Origin: an uncultured Lewinella sp.
Lineage (GTDB): Bacteria; Bacteroidota; Bacteroidia; Chitinophagales; Saprospiraceae
NCBI GenBank assembly: GCA_913057725.1
Contig: CAJXOS010000029.1
Location: 1-51,644 of the forward strand
DNA length: 51,644 nt
Direction of reading: 5' to 3'
Shown here: positions 8,316-17,304 of the stretch, piece after piece
How the letters are laid out: each line of letters starts with the position of its first letter
Position numbering within the stretch: the stretch's first letter is position 1
The notes under the pieces: generated by a model
Seen by the model: only the letters and a program-made list of their open reading frames with translations
Told to the model about the DNA's origin: nothing
Databases searched by the model: none
Program-made: the position numbers and the translations under genes

Positions 8316-9122
8316 ATGAGTTCCATTAGAGATATGTATCAGATCATCCTTTTGCTAGTGCTAACTGCTGCTAGCTTATCTGCTCAAAGTGATATGGAAA
8401 ACCAAGGCTTCTATTGCGATCCGGAAACCGGACTTTGCACCATTCCTGAAGTTCAACCCAGTGACGTAAAGGCTGTAGAAACGAGTGAAGAACTCGAAGT
8501 GATTTACGTCGGTGACCCTATGTGTAGTTGGTGTTGGGTTATTTCTCCGGCATTGCACCAGTTAGAATTGCGAGCAGCGCAAGATGGTATCCCGTTTAGA
8601 ATTGTAGTAGGTGGTTTGCGCCCAGGTGGTGGTGATCCCTGGAATACGCAATTTCAGGATTTCCTCAAACATCACTGGGAAGAGGTAAACCAGCGCTCAG
8701 GTCAACCCTTTGGCTATGCCTTGTTTGATCGGGAGTCTTTCAACTATGATACAGAACCAAGTTGTCGAGCAGTAGTGGCAGCACGGCAAATGGATTCGAC
8801 GAAGGAACACCAGTTCTTTGAGTTGGTACAACACTACTTCTACGTTCGTAGTGAAGACCCAAACCAAGCAGCGTTCTATGAGCCTATCTGCGAACAACTT
8901 GGCCTGGACTACGCTACTTTCTTAGAATTGTTCCAGTCGAAAGAAATCCGTGATTTGACGCAAGCAGAATTTAATCTCAATCGGCAGTGGGGCGTCCGAG
9001 GTTATCCTACCGTCCTGTTACGGAAGGACAATCAATTACACTTGCTTGCTCGCGGATATTCCTCATACGAGCAAATGTGGTCGCTGGTCAACAATGTTTT
9101 GACAGCTGAGTCCAACCCCTAG
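8316..9122 (+). CDS. Secreted DsbA-family thioredoxin-like protein (COG3531 type)
   Basis: 268 aa from the ATG at 8316; the ATG at 8334 gives 262 aa and an equally good signal peptide (MYQIILLLVLTAASLSAQ). After the signal comes a DPMCSWCW motif with a CxxC redox centre near the start of the thioredoxin fold, a helical insertion, and a RGYPTVLL segment supplying the cis-Pro loop. This is the predicted protein-disulfide isomerase group of DsbA-like proteins, whose members are often cytosolic. The signal peptide puts this one in the envelope. Two further Cys (CDPETGLC, before the domain) could form an extra disulfide. Confidence 0.85.
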   Translation: MSSIRDMYQIILLLVLTAASLSAQSDMENQGFYCDPETGLCTIPEVQPSDVKAVETSEELEVIYVGDPMCSWCWVISPALHQLELRAAQDGIPFRIVVGGLRPGGGDPWNTQFQDFLKHHWEEVNQRSGQPFGYALFDRESFNYDTEPSCRAVVAARQMDSTKEHQFFELVQHYFYVRSEDPNQAAFYEPICEQLGLDYATFLELFQSKEIRDLTQAEFNLNRQWGVRGYPTVLLRKDNQLHLLARGYSSYEQMWSLVNNVLTAESNP

Positions 9123-9329
9123 TATCGCTTCTGAAATACTGTCTATAGGCTGAAATTCAGCTCCTTAGTCAACCTGTCTCAATACGTATCTGTGTTTGTC
9201 AGAGCATTAGTGCGCATTGTATTTTGGTTTTAGTGCAAAATTTTGAGTAATGCAATTTTGATGAAATAATAATTTGTCAACATCGCTTGGTGCTCAATTT
9301 TTCTATCGCCTTACAAAACCGAATTACGA

Positions 9330-10409
9330 ATGTTTAGTGCACAAAATCGCCTCCTTCTGATGGGGGCTATCCTCCTTGTCTGTAGTTGCCAACGTACCAT
9401 TGAAGAAGAGCCTGAAAAGCGCGGGCCGGATCTTAGTACAGAATTAGCGTATTGGGAAGAACCAAGTGTAGCTACCTATGATATTAGTCTGCTCACTGGA
9501 AAAGAAGCCGAAGAAAAATCGGGTGTACCTGCTGGCTCAGTGATCACCACGCATTTCCAAAATTGGCTAAGTGCCAATGGCTATGCTGCCTACGACTTTG
9601 CTCGAACAGATATTGTCGGAGGGAGCTATGGTGGTAAAACAAATAGTAGTACCCCCGTCACCAAGCAGCCGGTGATCTTTATTCACGGTAATTCTGATAA
9701 AGCCGTTGGTACGCAGTTTGGCCAAAGTGGTTGGACGGAATCCCTCAATTATTTCTTGAATCAGGGGTATTCACAAGCTGAACTCTATGCCTTTACCTGG
9801 GGTGATGCTGACGCTTCGAGTGCGGCCAATAATTACCACTCTAAAGAATTTGTAATGCATGTGCGCAAGTTTGTAGAGGCCGTTCTGGCTTACACTGGCG
9901 CGAGTAAGGTGGATATTGTCTGCCATTCTATGGGAGTGACTCTAAGTCGTAAGGCTGTGAAAGGAGGCTGGGCCTTCGATCCGAATGATGGAGGTTCCTA
10001 CTATGTCGGTTCCAGTTTTAGTAGTGAGGTAGATGCTTTTGTTGGCATAGCGGGAGGTAATCAGGGACTAGTTAATTGCTATTATTCTAGTTCACTGCCG
10101 ACTTGTGATGACACCAATGGTTTTTACCCTGGATACCTATGGGGCTGGTACGGCCCTTATGGAGTGTCTGATTACATAGATGATTTGAATGGGACAAGTG
10201 GTTATGAAGGCACTTACCGCTATAGTATCTGGTCAGCTGCCGACCAGATCGTTGGTTATGCTTGCCTGGTGTACGGCGTGAATACGTGCAGGCTACCATC
10301 GCAGACAGGTGAGAAGTCATATGCTACCGCGCCTTACGGTCATTTTAACGTAAAGGATTTGACTACCGCAGTCCAGTATCAGATGGTCGTAAATCACGTG
10401 GTGATATAA
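9330..10409 (+). CDS. Lipoprotein alpha/beta hydrolase, class-2 lipase-like
   Basis: 359 aa. A lipoprotein signal ends at Cys20 (LLVCSC). The hydrolase core begins with VIFIHGNSDKAVG (oxyanion region), and the nucleophile elbow is DIVCHSMG with Ser200. Asp305 (SAADQIVG) and His338 (APYGHFNV) are well placed to complete the triad. Fold and motif spacing resemble the Lipase_2 family of secreted triacylglycerol lipases. Several Cys in the C-terminal half probably form disulfides, in keeping with an extracytoplasmic site. It is monocistronic and followed by a strong terminator. The actual ester substrate is unknown. Confidence 0.82.
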   Translation: MFSAQNRLLLMGAILLVCSCQRTIEEEPEKRGPDLSTELAYWEEPSVATYDISLLTGKEAEEKSGVPAGSVITTHFQNWLSANGYAAYDFARTDIVGGSYGGKTNSSTPVTKQPVIFIHGNSDKAVGTQFGQSGWTESLNYFLNQGYSQAELYAFTWGDADASSAANNYHSKEFVMHVRKFVEAVLAYTGASKVDIVCHSMGVTLSRKAVKGGWAFDPNDGGSYYVGSSFSSEVDAFVGIAGGNQGLVNCYYSSSLPTCDDTNGFYPGYLWGWYGPYGVSDYIDDLNGTSGYEGTYRYSIWSAADQIVGYACLVYGVNTCRLPSQTGEKSYATAPYGHFNVKDLTTAVQYQMVVNHVVI

Positions 10410-10489
10410 TGTAATTAAAAAAGTTACATAATTTGATTGTTTAATTTTTTTGAAAATATTGTTTGATTCCTTTAAGTTTGCATTGAATG

Positions 10490-10545
10490 GCGAGCTTCGC
10501 TTCACTATTGGACTGATGTCTGGTGAAGTGAAGCTTGTTTTAACT
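10490..10545 (+). terminator. Intrinsic terminator after the lipase-like gene
   Basis: A 16-bp stem (10490-10505 with 10523-10538, three G-T pairs) closes a 17-nt loop and runs into a short T-rich tract. It lies 80 nt after the hydrolase stop codon. Confidence 0.6.
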
Positions 10546-10648
10546 TATAGACTTGTTCTAATTGGTCAGTATGGGCCCAGCGCGATTAGAAATCGATCGA
10601 TAGCCGTATCTTATTGAAGAGAACCCAGTACACCTATTATCGAATAGC

Positions 10649-11221
10649 ATGAAATACCCAGAACAGCTCAAGCTGGTAAATGAAGCCGCCCAAATGATTG
10701 CCGATGGGGCGTCGCGTGAGGATGTAGACTTCTATTTGGAAGAGCAAGGCGTAGAGAAATGGAATGCTAAGAAAATAAATCAAGCCCTAGATAGACAACT
10801 TCGCGACCGGCACAAACCTATGGTCAGATCCTATATGGAAGACCAGATCTTAGACACAAAATTGGATGAGTTTGATGATCTTGATGCTGATACTTTCGAG
10901 AAACTGCAGTATGAGGTAGTTGCAGAAATGAAATCAGAATCGCGACAGAAGATCAGGGCAATGATCGCTGAGGAGAAGAGTGAAGCAGAAATACTTGAGG
11001 CTGTCCAACACCAGTTCTTCACGGAAGAAGAAGCCCTCGCTTACCTAGACCAGCAAAATGCGGAGCAATCAAGAAACGTTAGCCGAAAAAGTCAAGGTAT
11101 TGGACTTATCGTACTGGGTGTTCTCTTATCCGCCGGTACAATGGGTATGGCCTCTGGGGGAATGTATGTATTCACTGGTCTTATCCTCTGGGGCGTTTTC
11201 ATTCTAATGAAGTCGGACTAG
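10649..11221 (+). CDS. Hypothetical helical protein with C-terminal membrane hairpin
   Basis: 190 aa, not recognised. Residues 1-140 are very charged and predicted helical, with two imperfectly similar stretches (ADGASREDVDFYLEEQG and AEEKSEAEILEAVQHQF), each looking like a short helix-turn-helix bundle. Residues about 150-188 hold two hydrophobic segments separated by a Gly-rich turn (SAGTMGMASGG). There is no signal peptide, so the charged part should be cytosolic. It is followed after 2 nt by another membrane protein gene, so the pair probably works together. Confidence 0.7.
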   Translation: MKYPEQLKLVNEAAQMIADGASREDVDFYLEEQGVEKWNAKKINQALDRQLRDRHKPMVRSYMEDQILDTKLDEFDDLDADTFEKLQYEVVAEMKSESRQKIRAMIAEEKSEAEILEAVQHQFFTEEEALAYLDQQNAEQSRNVSRKSQGIGLIVLGVLLSAGTMGMASGGMYVFTGLILWGVFILMKSD

Positions 11222-11223
11222 CC

Positions 11224-11748
11224 ATGGATATCATGGACTTATACGCTGGTTTTAATATGTTGGCCGGATGGTCTATGTATGCTGTTCTGGATCACTATTT
11301 CCTGAATGAACGCCGCCGGCTATCTTCCTGGCATTTGCTAGGTTTTATAGGAGCTTTTCAGTTCTGTACACTCATCCTAGACTACAGTATCGCTTATTGG
11401 GGTGGATATCTGGCTGAGCAAATAGGCTTATATCAAATGGATAAGCTCTATCTGAGCCTACTGCTGATAGAGTTGATCCTTGCGCTTTTTATCACAGGAA
11501 ACCTCCTTAGTAGGTTTAGGAATAACCAGCGTCTGAGAAAGATTCAGCTCGGCTTGATCGTACTATATCTAATTGGTCACCTTGCTATTTTGGGCATTCG
11601 CCCCTTTGGTTATGCCACTACGGTATTGCCGGGATGGCATAGCACAATTATGTCCCTTGGTTCCCTACTAGGGACAATATTTTGGCTTGCGATATACCTG
11701 ACGCTGGGTATGGTGGATCGATTTACCTATCCCAGTAAAGAGCAATAA
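11224..11748 (+). CDS. Hypothetical integral membrane protein
   Basis: 174 aa with about five hydrophobic segments (roughly 8-25, 38-60, 77-98, 110-128, 137-160) and short polar loops. No conserved motif was recognised. It starts 2 nt after the stop of the preceding gene, which indicates co-transcription and probably coupled translation. MDIMDLY gives a second possible ATG three codons in. Confidence 0.7.
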   Translation: MDIMDLYAGFNMLAGWSMYAVLDHYFLNERRRLSSWHLLGFIGAFQFCTLILDYSIAYWGGYLAEQIGLYQMDKLYLSLLLIELILALFITGNLLSRFRNNQRLRKIQLGLIVLYLIGHLAILGIRPFGYATTVLPGWHSTIMSLGSLLGTIFWLAIYLTLGMVDRFTYPSKEQ

Positions 11749-11761
11749 ATAGTAGAGTAGC

Positions 11762-12652
11762 TTAAGCCGGATGCCGCTCCAGAAAATCCAGGATTAGCTG
11801 AGCGATTTCTTCTCCAGCGTCTTCTTGTAGGAAGTGACCTGCGTCTTTCACTCGTTTTCCCGGAATACCTTCTGCTGTAGGGACTAGGTCTGCAAAGAAC
11901 CCTCTGGCTCCACCGATTACTGGATCATTATCAGAGAACGCCACCAAGCAGGGTTTGTCCCATTGCCCCAGTACTTCCCTTGCTTTCACCATGTATGGTA
12001 CCGCCGGATCATCCGTTTGCATTGGCACGAGGGCAGGAAAAGCTCTTGCTCCAGCTTTATACTTCGCACTTGGGAATGGTGCATCATAGGCTTTACGGAT
12101 AGCTTTGTCTAACGGACGATAAGTACCCTGAGAAATAATGCGGCCGATGGGTAAGATCGGTGAGTTTAAGGCGAAGGCCTTCCACACATTGAATGCCTTG
12201 CTACCCTTATCTGTACCATCCGGAATGAAGGTGTTCATGATCACAATCCGCTTAAAAAGCTCAGGTCGTTGCCCTACCATAGCAAGGCCAAGCAAGCCAC
12301 CCCAGTCTTGTACTACTACGGTGATGTCTTTCAAATCCAATGCATGGAGCACGTGCTCGAAGCTCCTGAAATGGAAGTCAAAGGTGTAGTCACTGATCTT
12401 CTTGGGCTTATCCGAGCGTCCAAACCCCAGCCAATCGAAGGCTACCACACGATGATTCTCACTCAAGGCTGGAATCATCTTCCGATAGAGGTACGACCAA
12501 CTCGGCTCACCGTGTAGCAGTAGAATGGTTTCGCCCGCACCTTCATCTACATAATGCATTCGCATACCTTGCCATTCTAGGTAATGTGGCGTGTAGGACC
12601 ATCCGGGAAGATCTGAGAATTGTGATTCAGGAGTACGGATAAAATCGATCAT
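11762..12652 (-). CDS. Haloalkane dehalogenase, subfamily I-like
   Basis: 296 aa when started at MIDFIRTPES (12652). A longer reading from 12790 adds 46 low-complexity residues and is not favoured. The enzyme class hydrolyses carbon-halogen bonds to an alcohol and a halide. Visible features: oxyanion loop HGEPSWSYLYRKM (47-59), nucleophile elbow VVQDWGGLLGL with Asp116 and the halide-binding Trp117, a cap domain with Trp157, acid Asp243 (FSDNDPVIGG) and base His273 (DAGHFLQED). Length and HGEP motif match the DhlA-type subfamily. The QDWGG elbow argues against epoxide hydrolase. The in vivo substrate is unknown. Confidence 0.9.
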   Translation of the reverse strand: MIDFIRTPESQFSDLPGWSYTPHYLEWQGMRMHYVDEGAGETILLLHGEPSWSYLYRKMIPALSENHRVVAFDWLGFGRSDKPKKISDYTFDFHFRSFEHVLHALDLKDITVVVQDWGGLLGLAMVGQRPELFKRIVIMNTFIPDGTDKGSKAFNVWKAFALNSPILPIGRIISQGTYRPLDKAIRKAYDAPFPSAKYKAGARAFPALVPMQTDDPAVPYMVKAREVLGQWDKPCLVAFSDNDPVIGGARGFFADLVPTAEGIPGKRVKDAGHFLQEDAGEEIAQLILDFLERHPA

Positions 12653-13079
12653 GATGTGCGTGAGCTGGTTCAGGAGGAAAGATAGGGAATTGTTTGGGGC
12701 TGTATGGGTAGGGGCAGGACAGTGGGAGTTTTTTTTGCGGGGAGATTTGATAGATGGTAGACGACCCGCTTGTGGGAGGGACCCACCCACCTGCCTCGGT
12801 CGCCGAGTCCGCCCATTCCGTACTTCTGTACAGGGCGTACGATTATATCTGCTCTGACGCGCAGAGCAGCCAACTTGTTGTCTTTATGTTTCCTCTGAAT
12901 GCCCTGTTGACCGCAGGGTTTAAGAACTCTGATGGTCGTTGAAAGATGTCAGCCTTTCTCCGATGAAGCTAATTTAATAAAATAATTTTTACCTTTTAAA
13001 ATACAAACAAAAAAGACCCGTAACTAGAGTTAGCAACAGGCCTTTTGGATACACATCTACTTTCGGGTGATTTCAGATC
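12653..13079. other. Gene-free stretch with GC-rich hairpin block
   Basis: 427 bp between two minus-strand genes. From about 12760 to 12920 it is GC-rich and full of inverted repeats: GTGGG/CCCAC (12772-12786), CTGCTCTG/CAGAGCAG with a 5-nt loop (12849-12869), and CCCTG/CAGGG (12902-12918). No plausible gene was found in it. The part near 13005-13048 is the terminator of the downstream-facing TPR gene. Confidence 0.6.
13005..13048 (-). terminator. Intrinsic terminator after the TPR/DUF1579-like gene
   Basis: Read on the minus strand, a 10-bp outer stem (AAAAGGCCTG with CGGGTCTTTT, two G-T pairs) and a 4-bp inner stem (TAAC/GTTA) are separated by a 4-nt bulge and end in a T-run. It begins about 30 nt after the stop at 13080. 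Confidence 0.6.
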
Positions 13080-13967
13080 TTAATTGCTTTTTTTCCTAAC
13101 GTAGCGACCATCGAAAGCGGTTTGCCATTTGCCGGTTTCACTGTTTTGTTGTTCGATGTGCTGCCTTACCGAACCATCTTCATTCTTGCTGAAGGTCATT
13201 CGTAGGTTGGCATATCCTGCTGGTTGACTAGCAGCCGTTGAAATAAATTGGAGATAATTTTCCTTCCGTTCTGATTCTACATAATTGGAGATGCCCCTCG
13301 TGTGGTCAATCCATATCTGTTTCCATAGGCCATCGGCGGGGTCATAGTAGTTGTAGCTTTGCCCTACATAGTCACGTGCAGTACTGTACTGTTCCAATAC
13401 TGCGCACCCACCTTCCTGTTTGGTGATTTTGTTTTCGCCCACCTTAGCATTACCAACGAAGACATCCCATTCGCCTACCCAAAAGTCGAAATGGGTGTAG
13501 TTGGCGTCATAGAAGCAGGGGAATGAGCGACGATGTATACTATCTCGCACGGCTTGAAAGCCGGGCATGGCTGCCAATGCCTCAAATTCCTCTTGATTGA
13601 TAATGGTATAGTTAGAGAATCCGGCCTCGGAGAGCGTTTGTAGAATCTCCAGCGCCTTCTCACTTTTCCCAAGTTGCGCGAGGCAAAGGGCTTGTTGCGC
13701 CTTACATAAGGGGACTGCTTGAAAGTTCGCCTCCTCAGCAGCAACTAGGCTTGTGTGTGCTTGTTCATAGTCTTTGGCCTTGATCAGGCACAAGCCTTGG
13801 AAAAATAGTGCGCTAGAATCACTTGGATTTTCTTGGAGCAAAGTCCTACTCTGTTCCAGGCACTCTTCATATTGGGCGGTGCTGTATAATGCAGGTAATG
13901 CACTTTGGCCATTTACTGGCGCCAAAGATGTGAACAAGAATAAAATGATAGGTAGCCGAAAAAGCAT
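13080..13967 (-). CDS. Secreted TPR protein with DUF1579-like C-terminal domain
   Basis: 295 aa. A signal peptide (about 1-21, ending VNGQ) is followed by two or three TPR-like helix pairs (about 25-115; for example DSSALFFQGLCLIKAKDYEQA). Residues about 150-290 form a separate beta-rich domain starting FDFWVGEWDVF, a signature seen in DUF1579-like and related lipocalin-type proteins. The role is unknown. It is predicted to lie in the periplasm or be exported. It looks monocistronic. Confidence 0.72.
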   Translation of the reverse strand: MLFRLPIILFLFTSLAPVNGQSALPALYSTAQYEECLEQSRTLLQENPSDSSALFFQGLCLIKAKDYEQAHTSLVAAEEANFQAVPLCKAQQALCLAQLGKSEKALEILQTLSEAGFSNYTIINQEEFEALAAMPGFQAVRDSIHRRSFPCFYDANYTHFDFWVGEWDVFVGNAKVGENKITKQEGGCAVLEQYSTARDYVGQSYNYYDPADGLWKQIWIDHTRGISNYVESERKENYLQFISTAASQPAGYANLRMTFSKNEDGSVRQHIEQQNSETGKWQTAFDGRYVRKKSN

Positions 13968-14040
13968 AAGTCCTTTTCCGGTAAAACTATGTACTTGGCT
14001 ACTGCCGAAATTGTAAAAAACGATTGATTTCGAACCTGTC

Positions 14041-14838
14041 CTACTGCAGTAATGGGAAGAGTTTACCGGGGGCCATATCCGTGATCAGGCGAATGTCACG
14101 GTTAAAGTGGGCCTGGTCAAAGTAACCAGCCTCGTATGCTAAGTCAGTCAGGACTTGTTTATCCTGATACTGATTACAAGCATAATGCAAACGAAAAAGT
14201 CGAAGAAAGACTTTTGGAGCTACACCGAAATACTCATTAAAGCGGACCCGGAATTGTGCTTCACTCAGACAAGCCACCTGAGCGAGGTCACGAACTCTAC
14301 TTTGTCCGTTGGTCTGTCGAATATGCATCAGTACTTGTTCCACCGCAAATCCCTTGCGTTTAGGATTCAGTCGATGGAGTAAAAAGGCTTCTGTGAGTTG
14401 CCAGCGTTCTTCCGAGGTACTGGCTGCTTGTAACTCTTCTATCCACAGCTGAGCCTCAATTCCCCAAACATCGGCGGGGGCAACCAGCAGGTTTTTCAAA
14501 TGATGGACCGGTAAGCTGGTGAAATGTCGGAAGGCCGCAGGCCGGAAGCGTATGCCCCAAGCTTGCCCGGCTTCACGGATTCGCATTAGGTAGGCATTCG
14601 TATGCAGGCCTCCTACAAAATGCTGGGGCCTGGTTTGCCAACTTCCTCTTGTACTGGTAGTGTGTTGCGTGTCTGCGGCAAATTGTACCACAACCTCTAC
14701 AATTCCCTCCGGCAAGAAAAGGATGGATTGCCCTCGTAATTCGTCAGGAAAATCATAGGAGCAGTAACAACTGACATACGGACTCAATCTGGGAGAAGGA
14801 GTCAACTGGCAATGCCCGATTTGTCGAGCATTGATCAT
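14041..14838 (-). CDS. AraC family transcriptional regulator
   Basis: 265 aa. The C-terminal hundred residues carry the double helix-turn-helix of AraC proteins (RVRDLAQVACLSEAQFRVRF, then VLTDLAYEAGYFDQAHFNRD). The N-terminal 160 residues are a beta-rich sensor domain beginning LTPSPRLSPYVSCYC, similar to AraC regulators with a DUF6597-type domain. It lies 88 nt downstream of egtD on the same strand, so it may be co-transcribed, but no functional link to ergothioneine is visible. Confidence 0.88.
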   Translation of the reverse strand: MINARQIGHCQLTPSPRLSPYVSCYCSYDFPDELRGQSILFLPEGIVEVVVQFAADTQHTTSTRGSWQTRPQHFVGGLHTNAYLMRIREAGQAWGIRFRPAAFRHFTSLPVHHLKNLLVAPADVWGIEAQLWIEELQAASTSEERWQLTEAFLLHRLNPKRKGFAVEQVLMHIRQTNGQSRVRDLAQVACLSEAQFRVRFNEYFGVAPKVFLRLFRLHYACNQYQDKQVLTDLAYEAGYFDQAHFNRDIRLITDMAPGKLFPLLQ

Positions 14839-14926
14839 TGTCTAGCGTATTTACTCAGAAAATGGGAAGCAAGGATGCAATTCCTTGCTGTGCTATACAG
14901 TAGGCTATTGCTTACAAGTTCCTTGT

Positions 14927-15895
14927 CTATGGCTTTAATTCCCATAAGCTATCCATGAAGTATTGGCGCTTATCCATAAAGTTAGTCTTTATTTCAAAAC
15001 CTACCTCTTGGGCCATTTCAGTAATGTCACGCTCTCCATATTTAGCTGACACTTCAACGGCAATCGCTTCCCAGGCTTCAAAATGAACACTCAGGTGCAA
15101 CTGATCAATGTTCACCTTCTGCTCACTACGACTCACAATGTAGCTACGGGCTTCGCCACTCAAGGGGTTATAGGTCTCCCAGTGAAAGAACTGATCCAGA
15201 TCAAAATCGCCACCAAGCTCCCGATTAATGCGGTGCAGGAGGTTCAAGTTGAAAGACGCAGTGATTCCCGCTGGATCATCATATGCGGCCTGGATAACTT
15301 TAGGGTCTTTCTTAAGATCAAACCCTGTTAGTAACAGGTCGCCGGCATCCATGCATGTGGCTATTTGATTGAGGAACTTTTTAGCTTCCGCTAATGGGAA
15401 ATTGCCAATGTTGCCTCCCAAGAAGAGCACCACTTTGCGGCGCTCATTGTGTTCCTCGTGAATTTGAGTGAGCGCTTCGATATAGTCACCTTCTACCGCC
15501 GCTACTTCAAGCTCTGGAAATTCCTGTGCACAGGCCGTCATCAGCTGTTCGAGTACATTTCCCGAGATGTCAATTGGACGATAGGTGAAATCAGCTTGCT
15601 CGCGCAGGAAGTGCTCGAGGAGCAACTTTGTTTTTGTCCCGTCGCCAGCACCTAGCTCGATGAGCTCAAAAGGAGCATCACCAATAGCCTGCAAGATATC
15701 GGCACGTTGCTCGCTGAAGATTTCAAACTCGCAATTGGTGAGATAGTATTCTGGCATCGCCATAATATCCTGAAAGAGCTGGTCGCCAATAGCATCATAG
15801 AAGTACTTGCTGGGCAATTGCTTCGGGTATTTGCTCAGGCCTTCCTCTACATCAACGGCAAAGGAGCTGATTTCGGTAATGGTAGGGCTAGACAT
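14927..15895 (-). CDS. egtD: L-histidine N-alpha-methyltransferase (ergothioneine biosynthesis)
   Basis: 322 aa from MSSPTITEIS (15895), matching the usual EgtD length. A longer open frame runs into egtB and is discarded. It trimethylates histidine to hercynine with three SAM. The SAM-binding motif ELIELGAGDGTKT lies at about 77-89; PEYYLTNCEFEIF upstream and the FLGGNIGNF strand are family hallmarks. The C-terminal substrate region VEVSAKY resembles the histidine-binding Glu/Ser segment of EgtD. It follows egtB after 73 nt on the same strand. Confidence 0.93.
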   Translation of the reverse strand: MSSPTITEISSFAVDVEEGLSKYPKQLPSKYFYDAIGDQLFQDIMAMPEYYLTNCEFEIFSEQRADILQAIGDAPFELIELGAGDGTKTKLLLEHFLREQADFTYRPIDISGNVLEQLMTACAQEFPELEVAAVEGDYIEALTQIHEEHNERRKVVLFLGGNIGNFPLAEAKKFLNQIATCMDAGDLLLTGFDLKKDPKVIQAAYDDPAGITASFNLNLLHRINRELGGDFDLDQFFHWETYNPLSGEARSYIVSRSEQKVNIDQLHLSVHFEAWEAIAVEVSAKYGERDITEMAQEVGFEIKTNFMDKRQYFMDSLWELKP

Positions 15896-15968
15896 GCTCG
15901 AGAGATTATTAGGTTCGTTAGAATTTGACAACGGGATGCTTGTTTGAAGGTGAAGGAGAAAACAGAAC

Positions 15969-17246
15969 TTAGCAATCTTTAGCGAGCCGGATACCGGTAA
16001 ATTGCCAACGCTTATCGGTTTGGAAGAAGTTCCGGTAGGTCGCTCGTATATGGCTTCTTGGGGTGGCACATGAACCACCGCGAAGTACCATCTGATTGAT
16101 CATAAACTTGCCGTTGTATTCCCCAAGCGCTCCTTCCGGGCGTGGGTATCGAGGGTAAGGGAGGTAAGAACTGTTGGTCCACTCCCATACGTTTCCGAGT
16201 AGCTGATCATCCTCTTCATGTTGCGGCGCAATGGGGTGCCACTGCTCATCTTCCACGAAATTGGCTTCGCTGGGAACACTCTGATGCCGAGCTGCACAGG
16301 CCACTTCCCATTCTTGTTCAGTAGGTAGACGGTGTCCGGCCCAACGCGCATAGGCATCCGCTTCAAACCAACTCACATGTGTCACTGGTGCTGAAAGATC
16401 AACTTCCTGCAATCCACCCAGGGTGTATTGATACCACTTACCATCTTGCTCATACCAGTAATGTGGCGACTTGCTGTCAAGCTGCCGGGCCCATTCAATA
16501 CCCTCCATCTGCCACAACTCAAAACGCTCATAACCGCCATCCTGCATGAAGGCCAGGTATTCACCATTTGTTACTAGCCGTTTCCGAATGGCGTAGCTGT
16601 CCAAGTAGACTTTATGTCGAGATAATTCATTATCCCAGCAGAAACCCTCCCCTTCGTGCCCAATACTATATAGGCCGGCAGCTACGTCAATCCAGCCTTC
16701 AGGTAAGTTGTCCTTAGTTTCTGCTTTGGCTTTTTCCTGATAGGCAGGGTACAGCGGGTTTGTTCCCAAGATGTATTTAAAATCGGTGACCAACAACTCC
16801 TGATGCTGCTGCTCATGTTGAAGACCTACTTCTAAGAGTTCGGCGATGTCAGCTGGTAAACCCGATTCAAAACCAGATAATAGTTGCTCCATCTGAGCAT
16901 CAACATACTGGCGATATTCCAATATGGTGTCTGTCGATGGACGAGTCATATTACCGCGGTTCGTTCTTAGAATACGCGGCCCTTGACTCTCGTAGTAACT
17001 GTTAAAAAACCAATTCAAGCGCTCATCAAACAGCTCATAATCGCTGGCGTGATCACGAAGAATGAAGTTTTCAAAAAACCAGGTGGTATGTCCTAAATGC
17101 CACTTCGGCGGACTTACATCACCAATCGGCTGTACAACATAGTCCTCTGCCTGCAAGGGCTGGCAAAGATGAACACTCCATTGACGAATTTGCTGATAGC
17201 GCAACAGTTGCTTGCGCGTATCCGAAAGCGTAAGGGTGGTGGTCAT
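15969..17246 (-). CDS. egtB: Ergothioneine biosynthesis sulfoxide synthase
   Basis: 425 aa non-haem iron enzyme that joins hercynine to a thiol donor and oxidises it to the sulfoxide. The N-terminal DinB-like domain carries the iron ligands: His50 or His53 in WHLGHTTWFFE, and His144/His148 in the HEQQHQE motif. The C-terminal half is a formylglycine-generating-enzyme-type domain (GNVWEWT, LRGGSCATP, TGIRLA). Upstream lies a DUF427 gene, downstream egtD. No egtA, egtC or egtE is near, which raises the possibility that cysteine rather than gamma-glutamylcysteine is the donor (inference). Confidence 0.93.
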   Translation of the reverse strand: MTTTLTLSDTRKQLLRYQQIRQWSVHLCQPLQAEDYVVQPIGDVSPPKWHLGHTTWFFENFILRDHASDYELFDERLNWFFNSYYESQGPRILRTNRGNMTRPSTDTILEYRQYVDAQMEQLLSGFESGLPADIAELLEVGLQHEQQHQELLVTDFKYILGTNPLYPAYQEKAKAETKDNLPEGWIDVAAGLYSIGHEGEGFCWDNELSRHKVYLDSYAIRKRLVTNGEYLAFMQDGGYERFELWQMEGIEWARQLDSKSPHYWYEQDGKWYQYTLGGLQEVDLSAPVTHVSWFEADAYARWAGHRLPTEQEWEVACAARHQSVPSEANFVEDEQWHPIAPQHEEDDQLLGNVWEWTNSSYLPYPRYPRPEGALGEYNGKFMINQMVLRGGSCATPRSHIRATYRNFFQTDKRWQFTGIRLAKDC

Positions 17247-17304
17247 TGGTATGGTTTAGTATAGTGGTAATTATTCAGGAGTACAGTGTAGGAAGGCCGA
17301 GGTA

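Noticed and set aside
12653..12790. N-terminal extension of the haloalkane dehalogenase from the ATG at 12790
   Set aside because: The 46 extra residues are low-complexity and lack family similarity; the family length and motif positions fit the start at 12652.
15896..16078. N-terminal extension of egtD from 16078
   Set aside because: It would overlap the end of egtB by 110 bp and adds sequence not found in EgtD; starting at 15895 gives the normal length of 322 aa.
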